Source of the DNA: an uncultured Alistipes sp.
GTDB taxonomy: Bacteria > Bacteroidota > Bacteroidia > Bacteroidales > Rikenellaceae
Direction of reading: 5' to 3'
Length of the DNA stretch: 64,000 bases
Assembly: GCA_900769405.1 (NCBI GenBank)
Contig: CAAGGL010000024.1
Coordinates: forward strand, 248,001 to 312,000
How positions within the stretch are numbered: position 1 is the stretch's first letter; each line of letters starts with the position of its first letter. A program made the translations under genes and the position numbers. This document shows, piece by piece, positions 40,215 through 49,588 of this stretch. Under the pieces are notes generated by a model, which saw nothing but the letters and a program-made list of their open reading frames with translations, had not been told where the DNA came from and made no database searches.

Positions 40215-43190
40215 CTACTCATTCAAGAAAGTCAGCACCTCGCTCATCAGTCGGTTACGCGACTCAGCGCTGATAATCGTTTCAAACGGGAAACCGACAA
40301 CTAACGAGCGATAATCGCCCTTGTAACCAACCGCCGCACCAAGACCGCAATCGGGATACTGCATCACCACAAACGACTGCTTGTCGGCAGGCAGAATCGC
40401 ATCGGGCGACTCGACCGCATAACATTCGTTATTCAACTCAGTATTAAAGCGATAGGTCGCCGACGAGAGCTTTGCCTGCGAACGCTTTACAGCCGCCGCA
40501 CCACGCGTTGTAGCGCGACCGCCCTGCAAGCGATAGTGCAACACCTCGCGAGCAAATTTCTGACCATCAGCCGTTGCGCCGGGGCTATTCCAGAGGTCGG
40601 TTGCCACGTAGCTGCCACTCACAAATATACGACCGCCCTGCGACGTGAAATGGCGTACCGCCAACTGCATTGCGGGCGCGAAAGTTTGGAAATCTACCCC
40701 ACTTGCACCCTCACCCATAACGGTCGAAAGCTGCTTGCCAAGAATCAAATCGACAGTCGAGTAATCGGCTAACATCACCGCGCCGCGCTCAACCGAGGCT
40801 GCCGACGCCGAGCAGAACGAATAGCCTGCGTTGATAATTGCCTCACCGTGCACCTTCGCATAGTCGAACGTATTACCCGCCAGCACCTCGAATGCATAGT
40901 CGCTATAACACGAACCAAGGCACTCGTCGTAGTTATTGTCGTAGGTTGTCGAGCGGAAGAAACCACGCTGTGCGCCGATATAGCTAATATCGCGACGATC
41001 GGCCACGCCACCGTCGATATGGCTCATAAAGCCTGCCGTACCCTCATCACGATAGCTCACGGGGGCACTCACGCGATCGAAACCATTAACAACCAGCACC
41101 GTACCCTTCGACTCCGACACACGGCACGCCGACAGCGTTTCCGACGGGAAGCTCTCGCCACCAGCGTTTACTGCCGTAATGCGATAGCTTACAACGGTAT
41201 CCGCAGGCAGCGGTAGGACACACTCCGTACCCTCGACCACACGACCATTATCGAAACCGGCGTCGCCAACTCGCGTATAAACAACGTAGCGATCGGGCAT
41301 AGCCGTCGGCTCCAACGAGTCGATCTGCGGTTGCCACGTCAGGCGCACACCCTCGTCGGTCAGTTGCGCTGCAAACGCCTCGACCGGAAGCGGTTGCACC
41401 ACATAGGGACGATCATATTGGAACGAGAGATAACGCAAAATACCCTTATAGATCGCGCGGCTGACCGTAAAGCGGAATCGCGGATCGAGACCATAGCGCA
41501 TATCGTTGAAATTCTGGTGCGAGAGCAACTCCAACAACATTGTCGGCACACTCGGCACACGTGCTTCATAGTACGAACGGTTCCACAGGCCGCGACGACT
41601 CCACTCGGGAGCGTGCAGTGCTCGCACATCGCGGCAGATATCCGTCAGCACCATATCGGTCAAATCGCGCGACAAATAACGCGACGAGCCACCGTCGTAG
41701 CGACCACCATTCTCGCGTGTGTAGAAGATACCGAGTGTTCCTACGATCGAATCCTCCTTAATACCTGCATCAGAGTGAAATGCAAACGCCATATCAAGTG
41801 GCACTGCAAGTCCCATACTATCCTTAGCTCGCTCCGAACCACCCATCATATAATTGACCCAATGGGCACGCGACATATAGTCATCACGATAGTCATCGGC
41901 ATTTTCTCGAAGATTATAAACCTTCTCGGGGAAACCTGCCCACTGCAACCAATAACGCGCACCCTCGACAAATCGCGGCGCACCACTCGTCGCGTGCTCA
42001 TACTCCAATTCGGGATTGCGTTTCTTTTCGACGGGGATACGGGCGATATTACCCATACCGCCACCGAACTTCACCGCATCAGCCGTCACTATCTTGCGAT
42101 GACCGTGCGCCGAACGGTTACTCAGCGTAACACAACCCGACGCCTCATTGACACCCTCAGCAAAGCGGAATGTACCGAGATAGATCCACGTACCACCACC
42201 CATCTGCTGATTGACCGAGAACTCAGTCGCACCACCCAAATGGTGTACCGTATATAGCGCATCATCAGCACTATTGCGCTCGCTCTTATACGACACATAG
42301 ACCGCATATTCGCCCTCTTCGGGGATTGCGGGAGTCCACACGATACGACTCTCATCGGCGCCCTCCTTGACGCACTCCGATGCTCGATACGAACCCTCGG
42401 TGAAGGGATTTTGCGCCTCGGTATAGAACTCGCGTCGAGCAGCAAAACCACGTTTTGCCCCCGTGTACCACGTGCGATCGCCTGTATATTCGTCATATAC
42501 CGACTCCGTTCGAACATCATTATCGACAATCACTTCGGACTTCTGCACATCACGCTCACGGGGCAACATCACATTCGCACCCGCATTTTCGAGCATCGGC
42601 ACAAGATAGGGAACAACGTAGCTCTGCGTATAGAGATCCTCGACCGTCTGCCACAGACGTGCGCGCTGCCAGCCCCAACCTGCACTACCATTATCGAACA
42701 TATAGCCGTGACTCTGCCACATAGCAATATGGCGACCTGCCAGACCGTACGTAGGCTGCGACTGCGACGAAAGACGTGTCACCAGTGGACGCGCCGAACG
42801 GTTCGTAAATCGCTCCTTAGCCTCTACCTCCTTCTCGCGCAGTGCTCGCGGAACCAGATCCTCGATGTGGTGGCGATCGGTCACAATCGAGATCTCATAA
42901 TCCTCGAACTGCTCGGGCAGAACGGCACGAATACTATCATAGATCGGCGCGATATTATCCTCACGGAAGGGATAGTAAGACATATCGATCGAAGCATAAA
43001 CCGTCAATCGCTTACCATTAACAGCCGTACGCTCCACCTCGACATTCTTAACCGTCACCACCTCGCGGCGCACTATACGATCGAGTACCTGAGCTATATC
43101 GCGTCGATTTTGCGACGTAATGCTTTGCGCATTTACGTCAAGCGACGCTGCCGCAAATAGCAGCAACGTCGCCAGAACTCGTTTAATCAT
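40215..43190 (-). CDS. Large secreted amidase-like protein with golvesin-type and fibronectin type III domains
   Basis: Product of 991 residues with a signal peptide (MIKRVLATLLLFAAASLDVNAQ). Seen in order: an N-terminal region with RPLVTRLSSQSQPTYGLAGRHIAMWQSHGY (amidase-like start), a beta-sandwich around residues 290-400 (EEGEYAVYVSYKSERNSADDALYTVHHLGG...GTWIYLGTFRF, golvesin/xanthan-lyase-type), then amidase-3-like AFHSDAGIKEDSIVGTLGIFYT and MLLELLSHQNFNDM, a fibronectin type III domain (RLTWQPQIDSLEPT...), and a C-terminal domain with a GGRIFVSGSYVATDLW segment. Database names such as xanthan lyase are only inherited. A peptidoglycan or glycopeptide amidase acting in the envelope is most likely. 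Nine bases after the sodium symporter. Confidence 0.78.
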   Translation of the reverse strand: MIKRVLATLLLFAAASLDVNAQSITSQNRRDIAQVLDRIVRREVVTVKNVEVERTAVNGKRLTVYASIDMSYYPFREDNIAPIYDSIRAVLPEQFEDYEISIVTDRHHIEDLVPRALREKEVEAKERFTNRSARPLVTRLSSQSQPTYGLAGRHIAMWQSHGYMFDNGSAGWGWQRARLWQTVEDLYTQSYVVPYLVPMLENAGANVMLPRERDVQKSEVIVDNDVRTESVYDEYTGDRTWYTGAKRGFAARREFYTEAQNPFTEGSYRASECVKEGADESRIVWTPAIPEEGEYAVYVSYKSERNSADDALYTVHHLGGATEFSVNQQMGGGTWIYLGTFRFAEGVNEASGCVTLSNRSAHGHRKIVTADAVKFGGGMGNIARIPVEKKRNPELEYEHATSGAPRFVEGARYWLQWAGFPEKVYNLRENADDYRDDYMSRAHWVNYMMGGSERAKDSMGLAVPLDMAFAFHSDAGIKEDSIVGTLGIFYTRENGGRYDGGSSRYLSRDLTDMVLTDICRDVRALHAPEWSRRGLWNRSYYEARVPSVPTMLLELLSHQNFNDMRYGLDPRFRFTVSRAIYKGILRYLSFQYDRPYVVQPLPVEAFAAQLTDEGVRLTWQPQIDSLEPTAMPDRYVVYTRVGDAGFDNGRVVEGTECVLPLPADTVVSYRITAVNAGGESFPSETLSACRVSESKGTVLVVNGFDRVSAPVSYRDEGTAGFMSHIDGGVADRRDISYIGAQRGFFRSTTYDNNYDECLGSCYSDYAFEVLAGNTFDYAKVHGEAIINAGYSFCSASAASVERGAVMLADYSTVDLILGKQLSTVMGEGASGVDFQTFAPAMQLAVRHFTSQGGRIFVSGSYVATDLWNSPGATADGQKFAREVLHYRLQGGRATTRGAAAVKRSQAKLSSATYRFNTELNNECYAVESPDAILPADKQSFVVMQYPDCGLGAAVGYKGDYRSLVVGFPFETIISAESRNRLMSEVLTFLNE

Positions 43191-43199
43191 AATTGATCG

Positions 43200-44702
43200 T
43201 TATTTCTTATCACGACGGATCAACAGAGCCATACCGATCATAGTAATCAGAGCGTTGATGATCAACAACTCGAAACCAATCTGGTAGCCATTGAACCAAA
43301 CGGGAGCATACTTCTGGATTACGAAGCTCAAAACGGGAGCAATAATCGCCACGAAGGGCATAAACTTATCGTTCACCTGCTTCTTGCACATAATACCGAA
43401 AGCGAACATACCGAGGATAGGACCGTAGGTGTAGCTTGCTACGCTATACACGAGGTTGATCACCGAGTCGTTACCCCACTTATTGAACACAAGAATTGCA
43501 ACGCCCATAATCACAGCCATCGCTACGTGTACCATCTTACGAACCTTGGTCAGCTTCTCATCATCGTAACGCTTCTGACCTTCGAGGATATCCACCGTGA
43601 ACGAAGTGGTCAAAGCGGTCATAGCCGAGCCTGCTGCCGAGTAGGTCGACGAGATCAGACCCAACACGAACAGAATACCTACGATTGCGGGGAAGCCACC
43701 GTTTACTGCTACGAACGAGAATACCTGGTCGCTCTTGTTGATCACTGCCTGGCCGCCCTCATTGAACATCGGGAACAGACCCTCAGCACCTGCTGCAACG
43801 TTCTCACGCGAGAGGAACATAAACAACAGAACACCCAGCACAAGGAACAAAAAGATCACTACCAGCTGCATCAGAATCGACACAATCAGGTTCTTCTGCG
43901 AATCCTTGTAATCCTTGCAGCTCAGTGTACGCTGCATCATATCCTGATCCAGACCGGTCATCGCGATAACCATAAAGATACCTGCAACGAACTTCTTCCA
44001 GAAGTAGCGACTGTCGCTCACGTTGTCGAAGAAGAACATCTTCGAGTAGTCGTGACCTGCCACCTGTGCAGTCATCTCACCAATCGACAGACCGAGGTCG
44101 CGCATCACAAATACGATACACAGCACCACGCTACCGATCAAGCAGAAGGTCTTCAACGTATCGGTCCATACGATCGACTTAACACCACCCTGACGAGTGT
44201 AGAGCCATACGAGCAACATCATAATTGCAGCGTTGAGCACGAAGGGCAGATTGTACTGGTCGAAAACGAGCAACTGCAACACTGCACAAACTACGTATGC
44301 ACGCAGCGCAGCACCCAACATCTTACTGATGAAGAAGAACCAAGCACCTGTCTTGTGCGACAGCACGCCGAAACGAGTATCGAGGTACTCATACAGCGAA
44401 ACGACGTTCATCTTGTAGAACAACGGAATCAGCACAAACGCGATGATAATGTTACCTACAAAGAAACCCAACACCATCTGCATATACGAGAAGCCGTCAG
44501 CGGCAACCGAACCCGGAACAGAGATGAAGGTTACGCCCGAAATTGCAGCACCCACCATAGCAAATGCAGCGATGTACCAAGGTGTCTTACGAGCACCAGT
44601 GAAGAAGCTTGCGTTATCGGCCTTGCGACCCGACCACCAAGCAACTAAAAACAGCACTGCGATGTATGCCAGCACTGTGATGATTACGGAAATCGGAGAC
44701 AT
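43200..44702 (-). CDS. Sodium:solute symporter (SSS family)
   Basis: Product of 500 residues with 13 predicted helices. Seen: KTPWYIAAFAMVGAAISGVTFISVPGSVAADGFSY (TM1-2 with the sodium-site Ser/Thr region) and the helix pair around GLDQDMMQRTLSCKD, typical of SSS. Substrates in the family include sugars, sialic acid and amino acids; none can be assigned. It is cotranscribed with the amidase gene, so it may import fragments released by it, for example amino sugars or muropeptides. A TATCTTTG box lies at 44745-44752. Confidence 0.92.
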   Translation of the reverse strand: MSPISVIITVLAYIAVLFLVAWWSGRKADNASFFTGARKTPWYIAAFAMVGAAISGVTFISVPGSVAADGFSYMQMVLGFFVGNIIIAFVLIPLFYKMNVVSLYEYLDTRFGVLSHKTGAWFFFISKMLGAALRAYVVCAVLQLLVFDQYNLPFVLNAAIMMLLVWLYTRQGGVKSIVWTDTLKTFCLIGSVVLCIVFVMRDLGLSIGEMTAQVAGHDYSKMFFFDNVSDSRYFWKKFVAGIFMVIAMTGLDQDMMQRTLSCKDYKDSQKNLIVSILMQLVVIFLFLVLGVLLFMFLSRENVAAGAEGLFPMFNEGGQAVINKSDQVFSFVAVNGGFPAIVGILFVLGLISSTYSAAGSAMTALTTSFTVDILEGQKRYDDEKLTKVRKMVHVAMAVIMGVAILVFNKWGNDSVINLVYSVASYTYGPILGMFAFGIMCKKQVNDKFMPFVAIIAPVLSFVIQKYAPVWFNGYQIGFELLIINALITMIGMALLIRRDKK

Positions 44703-44744
44703 AGTCTATCAATATTTAAGTTAGAATTATTCATTTTCAACCTC

Positions 44745-44752
44745 CAAAGATA
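44745..44752 (-). promoter_or_regulatory. -7 promoter element of the symporter-amidase operon
   Basis: Minus-strand TATCTTTG, 42 bases before the symporter start codon; no clear -33 TTG. Confidence 0.55.
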
Positions 44753-44793
44753 AACAAAATTCGGTTATTCTCCTAATATTCTGCAATATTAGC

Positions 44794-44832
44794 AAAAAAA
44801 TCGTCCGACCCCCACCATTGGAGATCGGACGA
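44794..44832 (-). terminator. Intrinsic terminator of the carboxyltransferase gene
   Basis: TCGTCCGA (44801-44808) / TCGGACGA (44825-44832) with T7 on the minus strand. It lies 49 bases after the stop codon. Confidence 0.85.
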
Positions 44833-44881
44833 ATCCTATTTGATCGGGCGGAAACCATCGGCTACCACCCTATCAGCGTGC

Positions 44882-47011
44882 TTATTCGAGCTCGATCAGA
44901 GCAGCGTCCGAAGCAACATTGTCGCCCTCAGCCACCAATACCTGACGAACCTTACCTGCGAAGTCGGCGTTGATCGAGTTCTCCATCTTCATTGCTTCGA
45001 GAACTGCAACCTCCTGACCTACCTTCACGTCGTCACCAGCCTGAACCTTGATCGCGATGACACGACCCGGCAGCGGAGCATTGATGGTCTTACCTACAAC
45101 GGGCTTGGGACCGGCAGCCTCAGCCTTAGCAACTACGGGAGCCTCAGCACTAACCTCGATCAGGATAGCATCCGATGCTACGTTGTCACCCTCAGCTACG
45201 AAGATCTGGCGAACGTAACCTGCAACGTCGGTGGTTACCGAGTTCTCCATCTTCATTGCTTCGAGAACTACAACCTCCTGACCCGCCTTAACAGCATCGC
45301 CAACCTTAACCTTGATCTCGATTACGCGACCCGGCAGCGGAGCGTTGATAGCCTTACCGGTGATGGGCTGAACCTTCGAAGTTACAACCTCCTCCTTTTT
45401 CTCCTCAGCTGCGGGAGCGTCAGCACTCTTCTCAGCCTGCTGTGCAGCCCACGCCTCCTTCTTCAAGTTAGTCAAGAAGGGCTTAGCAACCAGCGGGAAG
45501 AGTTCGAGCAACAGAACCTCCTTCTCGTTTGCAGCCAGCTTCACGCCACCGCAATCCTCCAATACGGGATTGGGCTGCATCTGATACTTGCTGGTGTCGT
45601 ACGGAGTCTCCTCGCGTACACCTGCAATCTTCAAACGGAACTCGGGATCGATCTCAACGGGAGTCTTACCATACTCACCCTTAACCAAGTTAACGAACTG
45701 ATTGCTCTTGGTGGTGTACATAGGCTTACCGTTCATCTGATCCAAAGCGCAGTTAACAGCCTGAGCGCCTACGATCTGCGAAGTAGGAGTTACCAGGGGC
45801 GGCAGACCTGCTGCCAAACGTACGGTCGGGATCAACTCCATTGCCTTAGGCAGGATGTGCTCGCTCTTCAACTGCTTCAACTGAGCAACCATATTGGTGT
45901 ACATACCACCAGGGATCTCAGCCTCCTGAACGAGTTTGTTGGGTGCGGGGAAGTTGAAGTAAGCCTCGATCTTGTGGCAAGCAGCCAACATCGCAGCCTC
46001 GTCGTCCTTCTTAGCAGCTGCGATAGCCTTGTCGAACTCAGCGTCGATCTCTGCGGGCAGAGTATCGGTCAGCGGGTTGAACGGCTTGGGGAACTGCTTA
46101 ACAGCGTCGAATGCCTCCAACTCCTTACGGATGGTGAGCAACTCGGCGTTGATCTTAGCAACAGCCTCCATATTTACGTCCAACTCAACGCCCATCTTCT
46201 TACAGAAAATGTAGATCAACTCCAATGCGGGAGCTGCGGGACCACCTGCGAAGTTCCAAATGTTGGTATCAACAACGTCTGCACCTGCGTTGATAGCAGC
46301 CACAACCGATGCCAAACCGTAACCGGGAGTACAGTGGGTGTGGAAATCAACGGGGATCGACAAGTTCTGCTTGAACAGACGGATCAAACCGGCAACGCGC
46401 TTGGTAGGAATCAGACCACTCATATCCTTGATAGTGATCATATCGGCACCCAGAGCCTCCATCTGCTTAGCCTTGTCGAGGAAGTAAGCGTCGGTAAATA
46501 CGGGCTTCGGATTCTTCTTACCCATCAACTTCGCGAAGAAACCGATCTCGGGATACTTCGGGTCGATAGTGTAGCAAACTGCGCAGTCAGCGATACCGCC
46601 ATACTGCTTAACGTACTTGATGGTCGATTTAACGTTGTTCACGTCGTTCAACGCATCGAAGATACGCATAATACCCAGACCGCTCTCGATCGAGTTGCGG
46701 CAGAAACCGTCGATAATTTCGTCGGTATAGGGGCTGTAACCGAACAGGTTACGACCACGCGACAGAGCTGTCAATTTCGAAACATCACCAACAGCAGCCT
46801 TGATAGTTTCCAGACGAGTCCAGGGGTTCTCACCCAGATAGCGCATTACCGAGTCGGGCACTGCACCACCCCAAACCTCCATTGCGTAGAAGTTTGCGTC
46901 TTTGTAGAAAGGAAGAACTCGATCTACCTGCTCCTGTTTCAAGCGGGTAGCAAAAGCCGACTGCTGGCCATCGCGCAGCGTCAAATCTCTGATTTTAAGT
47001 TTCTTTGCCAT
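44882..47011 (-). CDS. oadA: Carboxyltransferase subunit (OadA/PycB type) with two tandem biotin carrier domains
   Basis: Product of 709 residues. The carboxyltransferase TIM barrel spans about 1-440 (IRDLTLRDGQQS, MEVWGGAVPDSVMRYL, ITIKDMSGL, VDFHTHCTPGYG with metal His). Next is the conserved post-barrel domain, a linker rich in Ala/Glu/Lys (QQAEKSADAPAAEEKKEE), then two biotinyl domains, each with EAMKMENS: Lys about 587 and Lys about 675. Family members usually carry one. No membrane beta subunit, gamma subunit or biotin carboxylase is adjacent, so the partner (sodium-pump decarboxylase or pyruvate carboxylase PycA) is elsewhere. The gene has a full promoter and codon use of a highly expressed gene. 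Confidence 0.92.
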   Translation of the reverse strand: MAKKLKIRDLTLRDGQQSAFATRLKQEQVDRVLPFYKDANFYAMEVWGGAVPDSVMRYLGENPWTRLETIKAAVGDVSKLTALSRGRNLFGYSPYTDEIIDGFCRNSIESGLGIMRIFDALNDVNNVKSTIKYVKQYGGIADCAVCYTIDPKYPEIGFFAKLMGKKNPKPVFTDAYFLDKAKQMEALGADMITIKDMSGLIPTKRVAGLIRLFKQNLSIPVDFHTHCTPGYGLASVVAAINAGADVVDTNIWNFAGGPAAPALELIYIFCKKMGVELDVNMEAVAKINAELLTIRKELEAFDAVKQFPKPFNPLTDTLPAEIDAEFDKAIAAAKKDDEAAMLAACHKIEAYFNFPAPNKLVQEAEIPGGMYTNMVAQLKQLKSEHILPKAMELIPTVRLAAGLPPLVTPTSQIVGAQAVNCALDQMNGKPMYTTKSNQFVNLVKGEYGKTPVEIDPEFRLKIAGVREETPYDTSKYQMQPNPVLEDCGGVKLAANEKEVLLLELFPLVAKPFLTNLKKEAWAAQQAEKSADAPAAEEKKEEVVTSKVQPITGKAINAPLPGRVIEIKVKVGDAVKAGQEVVVLEAMKMENSVTTDVAGYVRQIFVAEGDNVASDAILIEVSAEAPVVAKAEAAGPKPVVGKTINAPLPGRVIAIKVQAGDDVKVGQEVAVLEAMKMENSINADFAGKVRQVLVAEGDNVASDAALIELE

Positions 47012-47066
47012 AGCAAAATCTCGTTATTGTTTTATTGTTAGTTGTTTAGGATCATTGATGCATTAA

Positions 47067-47097
47067 CAAATATAACACTATTTTCGGAATCCGTCAA
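47067..47097 (-). promoter_or_regulatory. Promoter of the carboxyltransferase gene
   Basis: Minus-strand TATATTTG (47067-47074) and TTG (47095-47097), 20-base spacer. Confidence 0.75.
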
Positions 47098-47178
47098 AAT
47101 TTCTCTCAAAAAAAACGAAATTTTGTTCATTTTTTCGTTTTAGCACGCGGTTTTAGACTTTTTTCGCGAAATTATTAC

Positions 47179-47186
47179 TACTTTTG
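47179..47186 (+). promoter_or_regulatory. -7 promoter element of mscL
   Basis: TACTTTTG, 44 bases before the mscL ATG; TTTT-rich -33 region without a clear TTG. Confidence 0.5.
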
Positions 47187-47230
47187 ACCTCGTGAAATCA
47201 ATCAATAATTAAATAATAAACAAGATTACT

Positions 47231-47668
47231 ATGGGTTTTATTCAGGAATTCAAGAGCTTTGCTCTGAAAGGTAATGTAATGGATATGGCTGTCGGTGTGA
47301 TCATCGGTGGCGCATTCGGTAAGATCGTAACATCGGTCGTTAACGACGTTTTGATGCCCCCTATCGGTATGTTGCTCGGCGGCACCGACTTCTCGGAGCT
47401 GTCGGTTACGCTGAACCAGAAGGCCGTTGAGGCTGCCGCTGCTGCGGGCGAGACCGTTGAGCCGGTACTGTGGAAGTATGGCGCATTCGTGCAGACCTGC
47501 GTTGATTTCTTGATCTTGGCATTCTGCGTGTTCCTGCTCGTTAAGGGTATCAACGCACTGAGCAAGAAGAAGGAAGAGGCTCCCGCAGCTCCTGCTCCCG
47601 CACCCGAACCGTCGAAGGAGGAGGTTCTGCTGACCGAGATCCGCGACCTGCTCAAAGAGAAAAAGTAA
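47231..47668 (+). CDS. mscL: Large-conductance mechanosensitive channel MscL
   Basis: Pentameric safety valve that opens at high membrane tension. Seen: N-terminal amphipathic helix MGFIQEFKSFALKGNVMDMAVGVIIGGAFGKIVTSVVNDVLMPPIGML with the Gly-rich pore-lining TM1, an insertion-bearing periplasmic loop (about 60-80), TM2 (QTCVDFLILAFCVFLLVKGI), and a charged C-terminal bundle (KKKEEAPAAPAPAPEPSKEEVLLTEIRDLLKEK). Length 145 is normal. Standalone gene with promoter and terminator. Confidence 0.97.
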   Translation: MGFIQEFKSFALKGNVMDMAVGVIIGGAFGKIVTSVVNDVLMPPIGMLLGGTDFSELSVTLNQKAVEAAAAAGETVEPVLWKYGAFVQTCVDFLILAFCVFLLVKGINALSKKKEEAPAAPAPAPEPSKEEVLLTEIRDLLKEKK

Positions 47669-47691
47669 ACCAATTCTCTTTCCGGCAAAGT

Positions 47692-47723
47692 TAAAGGCAA
47701 CCCTGAAGGGGTTGCCTTTTTTT
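47692..47723 (+). terminator. Intrinsic terminator of mscL
   Basis: AAGGCAACCC / GGGGTTGCCTT stem with TGAA loop, followed by a T-run. Confidence 0.85.
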
Positions 47724-47740
47724 CGATTCAAATTAAATGG

Positions 47741-47812
47741 CGATTTCTTTGAAATCGACTCATCATCGTGGGCTCGCCCTTTGGGCGACCGCCCCAGCCC
47801 ACGATGATGAGT
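47741..47812. repeat. Two adjacent palindromes between mscL and the patatin gene
   Basis: First CGATTTC-ttt-GAAATCG (47741-47757). Then a 17-bp inverted repeat, ACTCATCATCGTGGGCT (47758-47774) with AGCCCACGATGATGAGT (47796-47812), enclosing a small hairpin CGCCC-ttt-GGGCG (47775-47787). The large repeat ends just before the patatin stop. Confidence 0.75.
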
Positions 47813-47815
47813 ATT

Positions 47816-48811
47816 CTATTGTACATTTTCATACCTATCCAACGCCTCGCGCATTAGCTGACGACCGATCTCGGAGATCTCACGCGCCTTGGCGTAATCG
47901 GCAATCTCGCCATAGGCATCGAATGGCATTTTCACCACAATATCGGGGTGATACAGCGCAATCGACAACTCCGACTGACGATGATTCATCAGGCTGAACG
48001 AGCGATCGAGCAGATCATAATAGGTATCGCCATAATCGAGCGCCGTGGCCTCGTCGTACTCCTCCTCGTGGTTAATCACATCTTTGATCAGCGAGATGCT
48101 GCGACTACCAGCCGACTTCAATCGCTCCACCAAACCCATATCTCTGCGATTGGTCACACTATCCAGAATACCGCGCATTTCGGCGAGTTTACTCTGCTCG
48201 AAAGCCGTATCGGCCACCAACGCCGCATTCTCGCGCGCAAGGATCGAACGAATCTCTGCCACATCGACATCATTCACATCGAACGCCACCAAGATATCAC
48301 CCTCGGAGCGAACTACCCTATTCAGCGGCAGGCAATTGGCAATACAGCCATCAACTAACGTCGTAAGTCCGTATTTCACAGGGCGAAACAGCGACGGAAT
48401 CGAGATCGACGCACGGATGGCCTCGAATAGCTTTCCGCGATCGAACACCACCTCCTCGCCCGTATAAAGGTCGGTCGCAACTGCGCGGAACGGAATAGAC
48501 AGAGTCTCGATATCGACATCGGGAACAATCTGCATCATTGCCTCGATAATTCGCTCGCCCTTGACCAAATGGTTCTTGCCGATTGAGAGATCCATCAGCG
48601 TAAACACCTTCCACGCATCGAGTCCAAACAGCCACTCCTTGAACTCTTCGAGTCGCCCAGCGGCATAGATGCCGCCAACGAGCGAGCCTATCGAGGTACC
48701 CGCCACCGAACCAATGCGATAACCACGGGCGATCAACTCCTCGATCGCTCCGATATAGGCAAAACCACGCGGACCGCCACTCGACAATGCCAATGAAACA
48801 CACTTATCCAT
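47816..48811 (-). CDS. Patatin-like phospholipase
   Basis: Product of 331 residues. Seen: oxyanion loop LSSGGPRGFAYIGAIE (residues 9-24), nucleophile in GTSIG (Ser40), and the catalytic-dyad Asp in TLVDGCIANCLPL. It matches the RssA/YlbK-like cytosolic patatin group that hydrolyses acyl esters. The C-terminal part (from about 200) is helical and charged. It follows the HAD phosphatase by three bases, so they form a two-gene unit. Confidence 0.92.
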   Translation of the reverse strand: MDKCVSLALSSGGPRGFAYIGAIEELIARGYRIGSVAGTSIGSLVGGIYAAGRLEEFKEWLFGLDAWKVFTLMDLSIGKNHLVKGERIIEAMMQIVPDVDIETLSIPFRAVATDLYTGEEVVFDRGKLFEAIRASISIPSLFRPVKYGLTTLVDGCIANCLPLNRVVRSEGDILVAFDVNDVDVAEIRSILARENAALVADTAFEQSKLAEMRGILDSVTNRRDMGLVERLKSAGSRSISLIKDVINHEEEYDEATALDYGDTYYDLLDRSFSLMNHRQSELSIALYHPDIVVKMPFDAYGEIADYAKAREISEIGRQLMREALDRYENVQ

Positions 48812-48814
48812 AGC

Positions 48815-49468
48815 TTACAACAATTTCAAAATCTCATCTGCGCGATCGACCAAGTGTACCGCACCTGCATCGATCAGTTCCTCGCGTGAGCGGAAGCCCC
48901 ACGTCACACCGACCGAGCGCACATCGGCCGCCGCTGCCGTACGCATATCAACTCCCGAATCACCAACATAGAGCACCTCCTCACGCGAAACGCCCACCTC
49001 AGACACTATCTGCTCGACCACCGTCGGGTCGGGTTTAATCGGCACACCCACGCGCTGACCATACACCGCCACAAAACGCTCGCAACCGAAAAAACGATCG
49101 ATCAACATCACCGTTCCCTCGTGAAATTTATTCGACGCAACGGCCAACGCCACACCACGCTCCGCAAGCACTTCGAGCAGTTCGGGCACACCATTATAAG
49201 GGTGCGAATAGTCGGCTATATGTTCCTTATAATAAGCGACAAACGACTGTCGCACCTGCTCGATATACTCCGCTGTGCGGCACTCGGCAGGCAGCGCTCG
49301 CTCGACCAATTTGGCGATTCCGTTACCGACAAATTGACGATAGGCATCGGTTGGATGCGTCGGGTGACCAAACTGCTCCAACGTATGGTTACACGAGGCC
49401 GCCAAGTCGCCAATCGTATCGAGCAACGTGCCGTCGAGATCGAATATTACAAGTTTTGTTTTACTCAT
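48815..49468 (-). CDS. HAD-family phosphatase (phosphoglycolate phosphatase-like)
   Basis: Product of 217 residues. Seen: motif I VIFDLDGTLLDT (Asp10 and Asp12), a helical cap, motif II VASN, motif III Lys in PIKPDPT, and motif IV GDSGVDMRTAAAADVRSVGVTWG. The pattern is Gph-like (phosphoglycolate or a related sugar phosphate); substrate uncertain. An upstream extension to 49612 is in frame, but ATG 49468 starts right at motif I as the family does. The patatin gene follows. Confidence 0.88.
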   Translation of the reverse strand: MSKTKLVIFDLDGTLLDTIGDLAASCNHTLEQFGHPTHPTDAYRQFVGNGIAKLVERALPAECRTAEYIEQVRQSFVAYYKEHIADYSHPYNGVPELLEVLAERGVALAVASNKFHEGTVMLIDRFFGCERFVAVYGQRVGVPIKPDPTVVEQIVSEVGVSREEVLYVGDSGVDMRTAAAADVRSVGVTWGFRSREELIDAGAVHLVDRADEILKLL

Positions 49469-49544
49469 CTGTTTCGTGATTTCATCACTACAAAGTAACA
49501 ATTTTTTGCGCGAAAATCCTAACCCATTCACCAATCTTTCGGCG

Positions 49545-49560
49545 TGGTATGGGAATTGCT
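49545..49560 (+). promoter_or_regulatory. Sigma-54 type promoter of the channel-like gene
   Basis: TGGTATGGGAATTGCT has GG (49546-49547) and GC (49558-49559) 12 bases apart with TTGCT at -12. The -24 half is GGTATG, one transition from GGCACG at two positions. ATG lies about 18 bases beyond the predicted start. Confidence 0.5.
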
Positions 49561-49588
49561 CGTTGTTTTTGCATAAAACATTTGAACT

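Noticed and set aside
44840..47041. 733-codon plus-strand frame opposite the carboxyltransferase
   Set aside because: Exact antisense of a highly biased gene; composition rich in His, Gln and Leu repeats typical of antisense frames.
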